Positions 19,663-29,210 of a stretch of 39,297 nt of DNA are shown here, piece after piece. Each line of letters begins with the position of its first letter. Positions within the stretch are counted from its first letter, which is position 1. Under the pieces are notes generated by a model. The model was not told the origin of the DNA. It saw nothing but the letters and a program-made list of their open reading frames with translations, and searched no databases. Made by a program: the position numbers and the translations under genes. This DNA comes from Arsenophonus nasoniae DSM 15247 (lineage in GTDB: Bacteria; Pseudomonadota; Gammaproteobacteria; Enterobacterales; Enterobacteriaceae). Location of the stretch: NCBI RefSeq assembly GCF_000429565.1, contig NZ_AUCC01000028.1, forward strand, positions 1-39,297. The letters are read 5' to 3'.

Positions 19663-20580
19663 ATGAAAAATTTTCTTTTCCCCCTGCTGGCGGTTTTATT
19701 GTGGTCGATTAATGCAGTGGTAAGTAAAGCCGCAGCAAATGTTATTGATCCTGCGGCTATTTCCTTTTATCGATGGTTACTGGCCTTTTTAATACTCACC
19801 CCTTTTATGATCAAAGGGATAATTAAAAATCGCACTGTGCTAAGACAATATGGTTGGAAACTGTTTATATTAGGCGCCCTTGGCATGGTTCTTTACCAAA
19901 GTTTGGCTTATTATGCTGCCCATACAGTTAGTGCAACCTTTATGGGGGTATTAAATTCAGTTATTCCTTTGTTAACGGTGATACTCAGCATTTTTGTGCT
20001 ACGCACTATTCCTACTATTGGTATTGTGATAGGTAGCCTCTTATCCTTAATGGGGCTTATCTGGCTTGTCAGTCAAGGTGAGCCAATGCTATTTTTTAGC
20101 CAGGGAATTAATCGAGGGCAATTACTGATGTTTATCGCTGCTCTCTCTTATTCACTCTATGGGGTATTAACCAAACACTGGGCGATCCCATTACCGAATT
20201 GGCAATCACTTTATATCCAGATTAGTTTTGCCGTGTTGCTATTATTGCCTAACTTTTTACTGGCTAAAACAGTAGCAATTACCGCAGCAAATATTAATTT
20301 GATCTTATTTGCCGGTATTGCAGCCTCGCTGATTGCACCCTATTTATGGATTCAAGGTGTGTTTCGTCTTGGCGCTAATACAACCTCAATATTTATGAAT
20401 TTAGCACCCGTATTTACGGCTATTATCGCGGTTTTATTTTTAAAAGAAAAAATGCACAGCTACCATTTAATTGGTGGTGGCATTGTGTTACTCGGTGTTA
20501 TTTTAGCGCAGCAATTACGCACACCATTAACACAACTTTTTAATCACCACCGCTCTAAGGCTAATAAAAAAGTAGAATAA
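19663..20580 (+). CDS. EamA-family (DMT superfamily) transporter
   Basis: This 305-residue inner-membrane protein has ten hydrophobic segments and two EamA repeats. The first starts FPLLAVLLWSINAVVSK with FYRWLLAFL, and the second starts GQLLMFIAALSYSLYGVLTK and ends APVFTAIIAVLFLKEK. Family members export or import small metabolites such as amino acids and their by-products; the substrate cannot be read from the sequence. The start at 19663 has a short GAAG-type binding site upstream. It is divergent from the AraC-type regulator, which probably controls it, and convergent with fabB. Confidence 0.88.
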   Translation: MKNFLFPLLAVLLWSINAVVSKAAANVIDPAAISFYRWLLAFLILTPFMIKGIIKNRTVLRQYGWKLFILGALGMVLYQSLAYYAAHTVSATFMGVLNSVIPLLTVILSIFVLRTIPTIGIVIGSLLSLMGLIWLVSQGEPMLFFSQGINRGQLLMFIAALSYSLYGVLTKHWAIPLPNWQSLYIQISFAVLLLLPNFLLAKTVAITAANINLILFAGIAASLIAPYLWIQGVFRLGANTTSIFMNLAPVFTAIIAVLFLKEKMHSYHLIGGGIVLLGVILAQQLRTPLTQLFNHHRSKANKKVE

Positions 20581-20619
20581 CTTATTCAATCACTTGGTTA
20601 TATTGTAAATAACAAAAAA

Positions 20620-20642
20620 CCTACTGATTGATTATCAGTAGG
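20620..20642 (-). terminator. intrinsic terminator of fabB
   Basis: CCTACTGAT (20620-20628) pairs with ATCAGTAGG (20634-20642) around a 5-base loop. On the minus strand the stem follows fabB by 26 bases and is followed by TTTTTT, a standard terminator. On the plus strand the following sequence is less T-rich, but it may also stop the EamA transcript. Confidence 0.8.
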
Positions 20643-20667
20643 TAATTATTTCTTCGTGATAAAATAA

Positions 20668-21888
20668 TTATGAATGATATTTGCTCATTACCAACGAAGC
20701 ATTAGTTCCACCAAACCCAAAACTATTTGACATTACCGTATTTAATTTCTGCTCAGTGGGCTGGGTAATAATATTCATTGCTTGCGCTTTTTCATCTAAA
20801 TTATCAATATTAATGCTTGGGGCAATAAATCCGTGCTCTAACATTAACAAACTATAAATAGCTTCATGAACCCCAGCCGCCCCTAGAGAATGACCGGTCA
20901 TTGCTTTAGTTGCTGAAATCGCTGGCGTATTGCTACCAAACACTTCAGTAATTGCTTCTAATTCCTTGGTATCGCCAACTGGCGTTGAAGTGCCATGAGT
21001 ATTGATATAATCAACCTGTTTAACATCTGCCAATGCCATTTTCATACATCTCACCGCACCTTCTCCAGAAGGAGCAACCATATCATAACCATCTGACGTC
21101 GCGCCATAACCGACAATTTCAGCATAAATATGTGCGCCACGCGCCAGAGCATGCTCTAATTCTTCTACCACTACGATACCACCGCCACCAGCAATGACAA
21201 AACCATCCCGATCTTGGTCATAGGTGCGTGAAGCTTTTTCTGGAGTGGCATTATATTTAGTCGATAATGCTCCCATTGCGTCAAATTCACAGGTTAATTC
21301 CCAACTTAATTCTTCACCACCTCCAGCGAAAATTACATCCTGTTTACCTAATTGGATTAATTCAACAGCATGGCCAATACAATGGGCGGAAGTTGAGCAA
21401 GCCGAGCTGATAGAATAATTAACGCCCTTAATTTTAAACGGCGTAGCTAAACAAGCGGAAACACCTGAAGCCATTGCTCTGGTCACCATATAAGGACCAA
21501 CACCGCGTAATCCCTTTGCTCGCATACCATCAGAGCCAGCCACTTGATTACGTGGTGATCCACCACCAGAGCCAACCACTAAACCGGTACGAGTATTTGA
21601 GATTTGCGCCTGCGTCAATTTAGCGTCCGAAATAGCCTCTTCCATCGACAAGTAAGCATAAATAGAACAATCACTCATAAAACGAAGAATTTTACGATCA
21701 ATTTTTTGTTTAATATACTCTTCGGTCAGTTGAATATTACCCCAGACATGGCTGCGTAAACCCATTTTTTCAAATTCTTCTGAAAACCTGATGCCAGAAC
21801 GACCCGTTTTCAGAGAAGCCAGTACCTCTTGCTGGTTATTACCTATGCTGGAGACAATGCCCAGACCAGTGATGACTGCACGCTTCAT
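20668..21888 (-). CDS. fabB: 3-oxoacyl-[acyl-carrier-protein] synthase I FabB
   Basis: FabB elongates acyl-ACP and is needed for unsaturated fatty acids. The start at 21888 ([18 protein letters not shown]) gives 406 residues, the E. coli length; the frame upstream adds ten unrelated residues. The catalytic Cys is in [12 protein letters not shown] (about residue 164), and the two histidines are in [11 protein letters not shown] and [10 protein letters not shown]. The C-terminal [13 protein letters not shown] is intact. Upstream, adjoining FabR- and FadR-like sites (21945-21980) show that the usual control of unsaturation is conserved. It is divergent from mnmC. Confidence 0.97.
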   Translation of the reverse strand: MKRAVITGLGIVSSIGNNQQEVLASLKTGRSGIRFSEEFEKMGLRSHVWGNIQLTEEYIKQKIDRKILRFMSDCSIYAYLSMEEAISDAKLTQAQISNTRTGLVVGSGGGSPRNQVAGSDGMRAKGLRGVGPYMVTRAMASGVSACLATPFKIKGVNYSISSACSTSAHCIGHAVELIQLGKQDVIFAGGGEELSWELTCEFDAMGALSTKYNATPEKASRTYDQDRDGFVIAGGGGIVVVEELEHALARGAHIYAEIVGYGATSDGYDMVAPSGEGAVRCMKMALADVKQVDYINTHGTSTPVGDTKELEAITEVFGSNTPAISATKAMTGHSLGAAGVHEAIYSLLMLEHGFIAPSINIDNLDEKAQAMNIITQPTEQKLNTVMSNSFGFGGTNASLVMSKYHS

Positions 21889-21944
21889 TGATTGTATTAC
21901 CTCATAGTCGAAATTCATTTACTGGGAGTTTAGCCTGTTACTTT

Positions 21945-21962
21945 AGCTTACACTTGTAAGCT
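21945..21962 (-). promoter_or_regulatory. FabR-like operator of fabB
   Basis: AGCTTACACTTGTAAGCT is an inverted repeat with perfect 8-base arms and two central bases, 57 bases upstream of the fabB start. It resembles the FabR sites of enterobacterial fabA and fabB promoters. FabR represses fabB in response to the balance of saturated and unsaturated acyl chains. Confidence 0.7.
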
Positions 21963-21963
21963 G

Positions 21964-21980
21964 AACAAGTCCGATCAGGT
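21964..21980 (-). promoter_or_regulatory. FadR-like activator site of fabB
   Basis: On the minus strand this reads ACCTGATCGGACTTGTT, differing from the FadR consensus AnCTGGTCnGACCnGTT at two defined positions. It abuts the FabR-like repeat, as in the E. coli fab promoters where FadR activates. Confidence 0.7.
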
Positions 21981-22094
21981 AAAAAATTACAGAAAAAATT
22001 ATCTTTTCTCATTTTTATATTTTAGCGCTAGCTAGCACACTCAGGTTAAATTCGTTAGAATTGGCTAATTATTTAAAATATTGTAGATAATTTT

Positions 22095-24125
22095 GTGAAT
22101 ACAAATGAGATCAGCCAAGCTAAATTAAGCTGGAATGAACAAGCTATCCCCGTCTCTGAACAGTTTGATGATGTCTATTTTTCTAAGCAAAATGGTTTAG
22201 AAGAATCACGTTATGTTTTCTTAGCCGGTAATCAGTTGCCAAATCGCTTTCTGTCTCACTCAGCTAAACAATATGTTATTGCAGAAACCGGTTTTGGCAC
22301 GGGATTAAATTTTATGGCAGTCTGCCAGTTATTTACTCAGTTTCGCCAACAAGCGCCTAAAAACCAATTACAACGTTTACACTATATCAGTTTTGAAAAA
22401 TATCCCTTGTCTATTACCGATTTAATAAAGGTTCATCAATTTTGGCCTGAGCTCGCCATTTTTTCTAAACAGCTTTGTCAACAATGGCCTCAATCGTTAC
22501 CTGGTTGTCATAGAATAGTTATGGAAAATGGAACAATTATTCTCGATCTCTGGTTTGGTGATATAAATAAACAATTACCTCAATTAAAAGCTAATTTTTT
22601 CAATAAAATAGATAGTTGGTTTTTAGATGGTTTTGCACCGGCTAAAAATCCCCAAATGTGGAGTGAACAACTGTTCACTGCAATGGCAAATTGGGGACGT
22701 GATGGTTGCACTTTTGCCACTTTTACTTCAGCCGGTATTGTTCGTCGTGGATTAGAAAAAGCCGGTTTTCAAGTAAAAAAAATCAAAGGTTTTGGCCGTA
22801 AACGTGAAATGCTAGTTGGTCAATTACCCGTGAATCAACAATCTGCGCCACAACCTTGGTTCGCTCGACATGCCGCATCCGCCACCGAGGATATTGCTAT
22901 TATTGGCGGCGGGATTGCCAGTATGATGACCGCACTTGCTTTATTACAAAGAGGAAGTCGGGTAACTTTATATTGCCAGGATCCCAGCGTGGCACAAAAC
23001 GCTTCCGGCAACCGTCAAGGTGCACTTTATCCATTATTAACCGGTCGCGACGATAGCTTAGAGCGTTTTTTTATCACTGCTTTTACTTATGCAAAACGTC
23101 ACTACAGCCAACTTGAGCGATTAGGCATTGCATTTGAACATGATTGGAACGGCTTAGTACAATTAGCTTATGACGCCAAAAACCAGCAAAAAATTGCTCA
23201 AATATTGATAAAAAACTGGCCACCTGACTTTGCACGCCATGAAACTCGAAAAACATTACGAACCCTATGTGGCGTTGATGTTAACCATGCTGGCATCTAC
23301 TATCCAACTGCCGGTTGGCTATGTCCTGCCGAGCTGACATTCAATAGTTGGCAATATGCGCAACAACAAGGTTTAATCAGTTATTTTAATCATCGCCTTA
23401 TGCAACTTGAAAATACGCCCACTGGCTGGAAATTGATATTCAATCAAGGACAAGCGCAACGGCAAATAACGCATAAAACCGTCATTATCGCTAATGGCCA
23501 TCAACTCCCCCTATTTTCACAAACAGAAAAATTGCCAGTAAGTGCGGTTCGAGGGCAAGTAAGTCATATTCCGACCACATCGACACTCAACCAACTGCAA
23601 ACGACACTCTGTTATGCCGGCTATTTAACGCCAGCAAATCATCAATATCACTGCTTAGGCGCGAGTTATAAACGTCATCAACTGACACTAGAATATTCCA
23701 AACTAGAACAACAAGAAAACCATTCTCGCTTATTAACTTGTTTGCCTGATGTTGGTTGGACAAAAGATATTGATATCAGCCAAAATGCATCACGTCAAAG
23801 TATTCGCTGTGTTACCCGTGATCATTTACCGATGGTCGGTAATGTCCCCGATGTTGATCAACTTATTCTTCAATATGCACAACTAGATAAACAACTCAAT
23901 GAGCAGCAACCTATTTTGCAAGCGCCAATTCATGCCAATCTATTTGTTATTGGCGCATTGGGAGCAAGAGGGTTGTGTAGTGCGCCAATTTGCGCGGAAT
24001 TACTTTGCAGCCAAATTTTTGCTGAACCATTACCTTTTGACGACGAAATATTGGCTAATCTCCACCCAAGCCGATTTTGGATCAGAAAATTGTTACAAGG
24101 CCGAGCGATTAAACTAGAGAAATAA
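22095..24125 (+). CDS. mnmC: bifunctional tRNA 5-methylaminomethyl-2-thiouridine biosynthesis protein MnmC
   Basis: MnmC completes the mnm5 modification at wobble U34: its FAD domain removes the carboxymethyl group and its SAM domain methylates the amine. The N-terminal methyltransferase domain (about 1-245) has [26 protein letters not shown] and [13 protein letters not shown]. The C-terminal oxidoreductase domain starts with the FAD motif [18 protein letters not shown] and contains [25 protein letters not shown] and GARGLCSAP. At 676 residues it matches E. coli (668). The start is a GTG with no strong ribosome binding site. It shares its upstream region with fabB. Confidence 0.96.
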   Translation: MNTNEISQAKLSWNEQAIPVSEQFDDVYFSKQNGLEESRYVFLAGNQLPNRFLSHSAKQYVIAETGFGTGLNFMAVCQLFTQFRQQAPKNQLQRLHYISFEKYPLSITDLIKVHQFWPELAIFSKQLCQQWPQSLPGCHRIVMENGTIILDLWFGDINKQLPQLKANFFNKIDSWFLDGFAPAKNPQMWSEQLFTAMANWGRDGCTFATFTSAGIVRRGLEKAGFQVKKIKGFGRKREMLVGQLPVNQQSAPQPWFARHAASATEDIAIIGGGIASMMTALALLQRGSRVTLYCQDPSVAQNASGNRQGALYPLLTGRDDSLERFFITAFTYAKRHYSQLERLGIAFEHDWNGLVQLAYDAKNQQKIAQILIKNWPPDFARHETRKTLRTLCGVDVNHAGIYYPTAGWLCPAELTFNSWQYAQQQGLISYFNHRLMQLENTPTGWKLIFNQGQAQRQITHKTVIIANGHQLPLFSQTEKLPVSAVRGQVSHIPTTSTLNQLQTTLCYAGYLTPANHQYHCLGASYKRHQLTLEYSKLEQQENHSRLLTCLPDVGWTKDIDISQNASRQSIRCVTRDHLPMVGNVPDVDQLILQYAQLDKQLNEQQPILQAPIHANLFVIGALGARGLCSAPICAELLCSQIFAEPLPFDDEILANLHPSRFWIRKLLQGRAIKLEK

Positions 24126-24152
24126 CTTTTTAACAAAAATATTTAATTTCTA

Positions 24153-24659
24153 TTAAACCGTATATTGCATTGCACAACGCGAAGAGGCGATAAATCCATA
24201 AGCCACCTCTCTTTTTAAGATAGCTTGTAGTGGCAAAGTAAGCTTTTCGGCCGGAATAATTGTAAAACCCAATTTTTGATAATAAGCGCCATTCCAGGCA
24301 ACATCACGAAAAGTTGTTAAAGTAACATGATCACAGTTTAGTTGTTTTGCCTGAATAATGGCTTGCTGCAATAAACTCTGACCAATTCCTCTTCTCTGCC
24401 ATCGGCTATCAACGGATAATTCCCAAATATGCAAAGCTTTATCCATCACTTCAACTTCAATAAAACCAACAAGCTGTTGTTCCTCAACGGCTACCCAACA
24501 ATCACCATCAACAATAAACTCTAAATGTTGGTTAACGGATTTGCCTTGTTCATCAGCAACCCAAGCAAGCTCTGGAATTTGACGAAATAAAGTTGCTGCT
24601 GACCGTTCAATATTGACTAATTTTTCTGCTTCAGTGGGTAGTGCTAATCTTACCAACAT
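24153..24659 (-). CDS. GNAT-family N-acetyltransferase
   Basis: This 168-residue protein has a GNAT fold. Strand 4 ends in IWELSVDSRWQRRGIGQSLL, with the acetyl-CoA pyrophosphate-binding R-R-G-I-G loop, followed by the helix and VTLTTFRDVAWNGAYYQKLGF. The N-terminal EKLVNIERSAATLFRQIPEL is typical of the group whose relatives act on small molecules or toxins; the substrate is unknown. It lies between mnmC and yfcL, where E. coli has no such gene, and is convergent with mnmC across 27 bases. Confidence 0.87.
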   Translation of the reverse strand: MLVRLALPTEAEKLVNIERSAATLFRQIPELAWVADEQGKSVNQHLEFIVDGDCWVAVEEQQLVGFIEVEVMDKALHIWELSVDSRWQRRGIGQSLLQQAIIQAKQLNCDHVTLTTFRDVAWNGAYYQKLGFTIIPAEKLTLPLQAILKREVAYGFIASSRCAMQYTV

Positions 24660-24715
24660 CGTTACCCCATTTTAAAAATGCGACAATATATTATTTAAAG
24701 TTACTCGCTTTCTGC

Positions 24716-24991
24716 TTATTGAAGCGCATTTTCTAACAACTTGCGCCAGGTATTTAATATCAATCGCTGATCAGGGGGACTTAATTCACCCGCCTTAATT
24801 GCCTTATCAATACTCTGTTCGACACGGTCAGAAAGCGCTGCAATATTATTTTTATTTTCAGCTTCTAGTTCTGCAATAGCCAATATTAAATGGCCACGTA
24901 AATAACCACCAGCAAAAAGTTCATCTTGACTAGCATTATCAACATCATTGTCAATTTGCGTTAAAATACGCGTTTCCAATTCCGCAAGCAT
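24716..24991 (-). CDS. yfcL: YfcL family protein
   Basis: This small 91-residue cytoplasmic protein matches E. coli YfcL (92): it starts MLAELETRILTQIDNDVDNA and has DELFAGGYLRGHLILAIAELE and AIKAGELSPPDQ. Function is unknown, and it looks largely helical and acidic. It lies directly after epmC (30-base gap) with the same neighbours as in E. coli, so the two may be co-transcribed. Confidence 0.9.
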   Translation of the reverse strand: MLAELETRILTQIDNDVDNASQDELFAGGYLRGHLILAIAELEAENKNNIAALSDRVEQSIDKAIKAGELSPPDQRLILNTWRKLLENALQ

Positions 24992-25021
24992 GGTTTTGTT
25001 CCTTTATATTAGCTAAATTTT

Positions 25022-25564
25022 TTATAGCTCTTCGGGGTAAATAAAATTTTGCTTCACTAAGGGAGGGGTATTATAAAACAACTGTAGCCCTTGAATAAAT
25101 CTCTTCGCTCGAGCCGGAATACCATTTGCTAGATAGTTCAGTACTTGCTGATAGACTTTGCACTGAAAAGCAAATCGATCCGGTGCAAAATCAGCAGCCA
25201 AATTATCGCAACTAACATTAAAGGGAAACGCTGCCGCCACACAAAACATCCATTCAAGTGCTTGTGGTTTAACTTCAACTTTTTCAAAAGCGTTTTGTAT
25301 TTGCTCATTCCGGCCATCTGGATAATACCAATAACCAAAATCTATTTGTTGGCGCCGAGTTTCTCCGGCTATACACCAGTGGGCAATTTCATGTAAAGCA
25401 CTCGCATAAAAACCACGTGCAAAAATAATCCGATGGTAGGGTATCTTTTCATCTGCTGGTAGATAGATAGGTTCATCGTCTCCTTTAATTAAACGTGTGC
25501 AATATTCTTTCTCAAAACAGACACTAAAAATATTAATAAGGTGATTATAATTATGTTCTTTCAT
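25022..25564 (-). CDS. epmC: elongation factor P hydroxylase EpmC
   Basis: EpmC (YfcM) hydroxylates the beta-lysylated lysine of elongation factor P, the last step of a modification that helps ribosomes through polyproline. The 180-residue protein has the conserved TRLIKGDDEPIYLPADEKIP, the metal-site region ASALHEIAHWCIAGE (HxxxH), DFGYWYYPDGR and VEVKPQALEWMFC. It is full length compared with E. coli. It implies that epmA and epmB are present elsewhere in the genome. It is followed by yfcL and preceded by aroC on the same strand; the E. coli genes yfcA and mepA that separate aroC from it are missing. Confidence 0.94.
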   Translation of the reverse strand: MKEHNYNHLINIFSVCFEKEYCTRLIKGDDEPIYLPADEKIPYHRIIFARGFYASALHEIAHWCIAGETRRQQIDFGYWYYPDGRNEQIQNAFEKVEVKPQALEWMFCVAAAFPFNVSCDNLAADFAPDRFAFQCKVYQQVLNYLANGIPARAKRFIQGLQLFYNTPPLVKQNFIYPEEL

Positions 25565-25592
25565 TGATATTTATATCATAAGATCAAAAAAC

Positions 25593-26654
25593 TCATTCAC
25601 CGCATTGAGCCCGATGACGTAAAAAATGATCGATAAGTACGATTGCCATCATCGCTTCTGCTATCGGTACTGCTCGGATACCAACACAGGGATCATGACG
25701 TCCTTTGGTGATTACTTCAATTTCTTCACCTTGCTGATTAATTGTTTTACCCGGTATGGTAATACTCGAAGTCGGCTTTAAAGCCAAATGGACAATAATC
25801 GGCTGACTACTACTTATACCACCTAATATACCACCGGCATGATTGCTGACAAATCCGTCACGCGCTATTTCATCCCGATTTTCATTGCCTTTTAAAGTGA
25901 CCACCTTAAAGCCAGCCCCAATTTCAACACCTTTAACCGCATTGATACTCATCATGGCATGAGCTATATCCGCATCTAATCGATCAAAAACAGGTTCACC
26001 TAATCCGGCTGGAACATGCTCAGCAATAACGGTTACTTTAGCACCAATAGAATTACCTTCTTTTTTCAATAAACGTAATAAGCTATCTAAAGCGTCTAAT
26101 TTTGTTGCATCAGGACAAAAGAAAGGATTCTGTTCAACTAAATCCCAATCCTTTAGTTCACAGCAAATATCACCCATTTGACTTAAATAAGCCCGAACAG
26201 TTATGCCTAGTTTTTGTTGCAGATATTTTTTTGCAATTGCACCTGCAGCGACACGCATTGCCGTTTCACGTGCCGAAGATCGCCCGCCACCGCGGTAGTC
26301 ACGTAAACCATATTTTTGTTGATAGGTGTAATCTGCATGCCCAGGGCGAAAAATATCCTTGATCTCACTATAATCCTGCGACCGTTGATCCTGATTTTCA
26401 ATCAACAAACCAATAGGGGTTCCTGTCGTTATACCATTAAAAACACCAGACAAAATTTTAACCTGATCAAGTTCACGGCGTGGGGTTGTATAACGAGAAG
26501 TGCCAGGCCGACGACGATCTAAATCGGTTTGCAGATCTTTTTCTGATAACGCCATACCAGGAGGAACGCCATCAACAATGCATCCTAATGCCAAACCATG
26601 CGACTCACCAAATGTGGTAACACGAAAAAGTTGTCCTATCGAATTTCCCGCCAT
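25593..26654 (-). CDS. aroC: chorismate synthase AroC
   Basis: AroC converts EPSP to chorismate, the last step of the shikimate pathway, with reduced FMN as a cofactor. The 353-residue protein begins [20 protein letters not shown] and contains the signature blocks [41 protein letters not shown] and [15 protein letters not shown]. It is a few residues shorter than E. coli AroC (361), ending soon after FLRHRAQ, which spares all catalytic parts. It follows prmB by 82 bases, the conserved order, and shows that aromatic amino acid precursor synthesis is retained. Confidence 0.97.
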   Translation of the reverse strand: MAGNSIGQLFRVTTFGESHGLALGCIVDGVPPGMALSEKDLQTDLDRRRPGTSRYTTPRRELDQVKILSGVFNGITTGTPIGLLIENQDQRSQDYSEIKDIFRPGHADYTYQQKYGLRDYRGGGRSSARETAMRVAAGAIAKKYLQQKLGITVRAYLSQMGDICCELKDWDLVEQNPFFCPDATKLDALDSLLRLLKKEGNSIGAKVTVIAEHVPAGLGEPVFDRLDADIAHAMMSINAVKGVEIGAGFKVVTLKGNENRDEIARDGFVSNHAGGILGGISSSQPIIVHLALKPTSSITIPGKTINQQGEEIEVITKGRHDPCVGIRAVPIAEAMMAIVLIDHFLRHRAQCGE

Positions 26655-26736
26655 CCCCTTTGTTTCCTATTTTCCTCATTCATCATAATAATTAATGAAT
26701 AAATTATTTTATTGTATGAAAAAATATAATTACCCG

Positions 26737-27669
26737 TTAATCGATATATAATTTAAATTTCTCTTGATGTTCAATAAGTTGTTTCTGCGTTAGCATGAAT
26801 ACCCCATCGCCACCCTGTTCAAACTTCAACCAAGTAAAAGGAATATCCGGATATTGCTCAATAAGGTGTAACATACTATTACCAACTTCACAAATTAGCA
26901 CCCCATTTTCTGTCAGGAAACGTGAGGCATTGGCTAGAATTCTTCTGACAAGTTTTAAACCATCAGAACCTGCTGCAAGCGCTAATTTAGGCTCCACCAG
27001 ATATTCAGCTGGTAAATCAGACATATCTTCTGCATCCACATATGGTGGGTTAGTAACCATTACATTATATTTAATCGGTGGCATATTCAAAAACAGGTCT
27101 GAACAAATAGGCACTATCCGATCGGCGAATCCATGAGCAGTAATATTTTGTTCAGTTACTGCCAATGCATCAACAGAAATATCAACCGCATCAATTTGCG
27201 CTTGCGGAAATTCATGGGCACAGGCAATAGCAATACATCCACTACCTGTGCACATATCTAGAATGGTTGCAGGCTCATAATCAATGATGCCGGCAAAATG
27301 TTTATTAATTAGTTCACCTATCGGAGAACGAGGGATCAAAACACGCTCATCAACATAAAATTCATGTCCGCAAAACCAGGCTTTATTGGTTAAATAAGCA
27401 ACGGGGATATGCTCATTGATACGGCGTAATACGCGTTCAACGATACGATGACGTTCACTGAGTGTTAGACGAGAAACCCACAATTGTTGAGGTATATCCA
27501 AGGGCAAAAAAAGTGATGGCAAAACAAGTTGTAAAGCTTCATCCCAACAATTATCCGTTCCATGACCGTAATAAATATTTGCTGCATTAAACCGACTAAT
27601 TACCCAACGCAACATATCTTGGATGGTATGTAGTTCCGCAACCGCCTCATCAACAAAAATCTTGTCCAA
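26737..27669 (-). CDS. prmB: ribosomal protein uL3 glutamine methyltransferase PrmB
   Basis: PrmB methylates a glutamine of ribosomal protein L3 using SAM. The 310-residue protein (same length as E. coli) has the N-terminal helical substrate domain, the SAM motif [14 protein letters not shown] and the glutamine-binding catalytic motif NPPYVD, followed by [18 protein letters not shown]. The NPPY motif separates this family from other SAM enzymes. It is divergent from smrB and in line with aroC. Confidence 0.96.
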   Translation of the reverse strand: MDKIFVDEAVAELHTIQDMLRWVISRFNAANIYYGHGTDNCWDEALQLVLPSLFLPLDIPQQLWVSRLTLSERHRIVERVLRRINEHIPVAYLTNKAWFCGHEFYVDERVLIPRSPIGELINKHFAGIIDYEPATILDMCTGSGCIAIACAHEFPQAQIDAVDISVDALAVTEQNITAHGFADRIVPICSDLFLNMPPIKYNVMVTNPPYVDAEDMSDLPAEYLVEPKLALAAGSDGLKLVRRILANASRFLTENGVLICEVGNSMLHLIEQYPDIPFTWLKFEQGGDGVFMLTQKQLIEHQEKFKLYID

Positions 27670-27891
27670 AACGCCTCCTAACCAATAAAAGGTTGATATA
27701 CTTAATACTGATAGTCTGCCATGAACTACCCAACAAATCAGCTTATTGTTAAGGAATTTATAGCAATAACATTAATTAACATTAGGATACTAGCAATATC
27801 TGATAAAGCTTGCTGCTTATAAGGAGGGTAATAACAGAAAAATTAAGATAAACTTAACAGAATAATTGACTAATTGATTGATAGAATGACA

Positions 27892-28440
27892 ATGAAAAAT
27901 AAGTTCAAATTGAGTGCTGAGGAAATAAAGCTATTTAAGGAAACGATTGCAGGAACTAAACCTTTACTACATGATATCGTTAGTCATCCACCACAACGAC
28001 ATCATCGAATAAAATCGCAATTTGTCGCAAAACGTTTGCTCCAAGAACAACTCGATGTTAGTTATTACTTTTCCGATGAATATCAACCCCTTTTGGAAGT
28101 AGAGGGGCCTACCCGTTATCTACGACCCGATATCAATCCTTATGAATTAAAAAAGCTACGTCGGGGTGATTATACGCCTGAACTGTTTCTGGATTTACAT
28201 GGTTTATCTCAACGACAAGCTAAACAAGAAATTGCAGCACTAATCGCAGCTTGCTACCGAAATAATATCCATTGTGCCTGTATTATGCATGGTCACGGAA
28301 AGCACATTTTAAAACAGCAAATTCCCCTTTGGCTTGCTCAACATCCGAATATCACTGCTTTTCATCAAGCCCCCAAAGTTTGGGGTGGTAGTGCCTCGTT
28401 GCTACTCCTAGTCGAAACTGACGAAACTCAGCGCAGATAA
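27892..28440 (+). CDS. smrB: ribosome rescue endonuclease SmrB
   Basis: SmrB recognises collided ribosomes and cuts the mRNA between them. The C-terminal Smr domain is clear: [17 protein letters not shown], then [19 protein letters not shown] and the [14 protein letters not shown] end. The N-terminal extension includes [21 protein letters not shown] use the Met at 27892 ([11 protein letters not shown], 182 residues, E. coli 183); a Met two codons upstream and a TTG at 27874 are possible but lack homology. It is divergent from prmB and convergent with sixA (15 bases apart). Confidence 0.93.
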   Translation: MKNKFKLSAEEIKLFKETIAGTKPLLHDIVSHPPQRHHRIKSQFVAKRLLQEQLDVSYYFSDEYQPLLEVEGPTRYLRPDINPYELKKLRRGDYTPELFLDLHGLSQRQAKQEIAALIAACYRNNIHCACIMHGHGKHILKQQIPLWLAQHPNITAFHQAPKVWGGSASLLLLVETDETQRR

Positions 28441-28455
28441 CAACTAAAACCAACG

Positions 28456-28959
28456 CTAGAAATGTGCCGCTAGTTTATTAACACTTTGCAATATTTGAGA
28501 AGGTGCCCGTTGCCATCTATATTCAGCGTGCCGTATTTCCATATTTATCTCTATATAAGCAATTGCAGATGTTGCAAACATAGGTGGAATTTCCTGTGGG
28601 CATAAAGCCGATACCAAATAACCGACCAATGGTAAATGAGAAACAATCAATGCTGTTCTTACACCACCTTCGGCGAGTAATTGCAAATAATTAGCTATAG
28701 ATTGTGGATCTCCGTCAGGAATAAGTTCCGTCAATACTTCGTGTTCACCTGAATATGGCAATAATGGCTGCATGGCCTGATAAGTTTGTACTGCTCTTAC
28801 ATATGGGCTAGTAAACACGCGTTCGAATACTGGATTTTGTTGTGCTAGCCAACCAGCCATTAATTTAGATTCTTCTATTCCTTTAAGAGTAAGTTCTCTT
28901 GCTTCATCATTAATCGTATTCAGAGTTGCGTCACCATGACGCATAATAAAAACTTGCAT
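28456..28959 (-). CDS. sixA: phosphohistidine phosphatase SixA
   Basis: SixA removes phosphate from histidine, acting on the nitrogen phosphotransferase system protein NPr and, as first described, on the ArcB HPt domain. The catalytic RHG triad is at residues 7-9 (MRHGDA), with FTSPYVRAVQT and the second histidine in VSHLPLVGYLV. The protein has 167 residues (E. coli 161). Thirty-three bases upstream of its start is a run of eleven C that would lie in its promoter or leader. It is convergent with smrB and downstream of fadJ on the same strand. Confidence 0.94.
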   Translation of the reverse strand: MQVFIMRHGDATLNTINDEARELTLKGIEESKLMAGWLAQQNPVFERVFTSPYVRAVQTYQAMQPLLPYSGEHEVLTELIPDGDPQSIANYLQLLAEGGVRTALIVSHLPLVGYLVSALCPQEIPPMFATSAIAYIEINMEIRHAEYRWQRAPSQILQSVNKLAAHF

Positions 28960-28991
28960 AATCCACCATTTGAGTAAAATATTTTCACTTA

Positions 28992-29002
28992 CCCCCCCCC
29001 CC
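28992..29002. repeat. poly-C tract (11 C) upstream of sixA
   Basis: Eleven consecutive C form an outlier in this AT-rich DNA. The tract lies 33 bases upstream of the sixA start, in the 251-base gap after fadJ. Such tracts slip during replication and, if they lie between promoter elements, can vary expression. The count may also be affected by sequencing error. Confidence 0.75.
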
Positions 29003-29210
29003 TACATAGGAGCCCTCTTATTACTCGCTAATGTTGTTGTCGGAAAATATGCCGGGCAAGGCAACCCGAGATTCTGCACTAAAATTACAAAAAAAGGAAC
29101 CGCTTTATTTTCATAAAAAACGAAAAAAAGTTTATTTTATATCAAGTTAAATTGAAATTACGCTTAAGGCCATGATATTAGTAAGGTTTAGAAATACTAA
29201 TAATAATTCA

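Noticed and set aside
29176-29202. Inverted repeat TATTAGTA/TACTAATA after fadJ as a terminator
   Set aside because: All-AT stem with an 11-base loop and no T-run; too weak to call.
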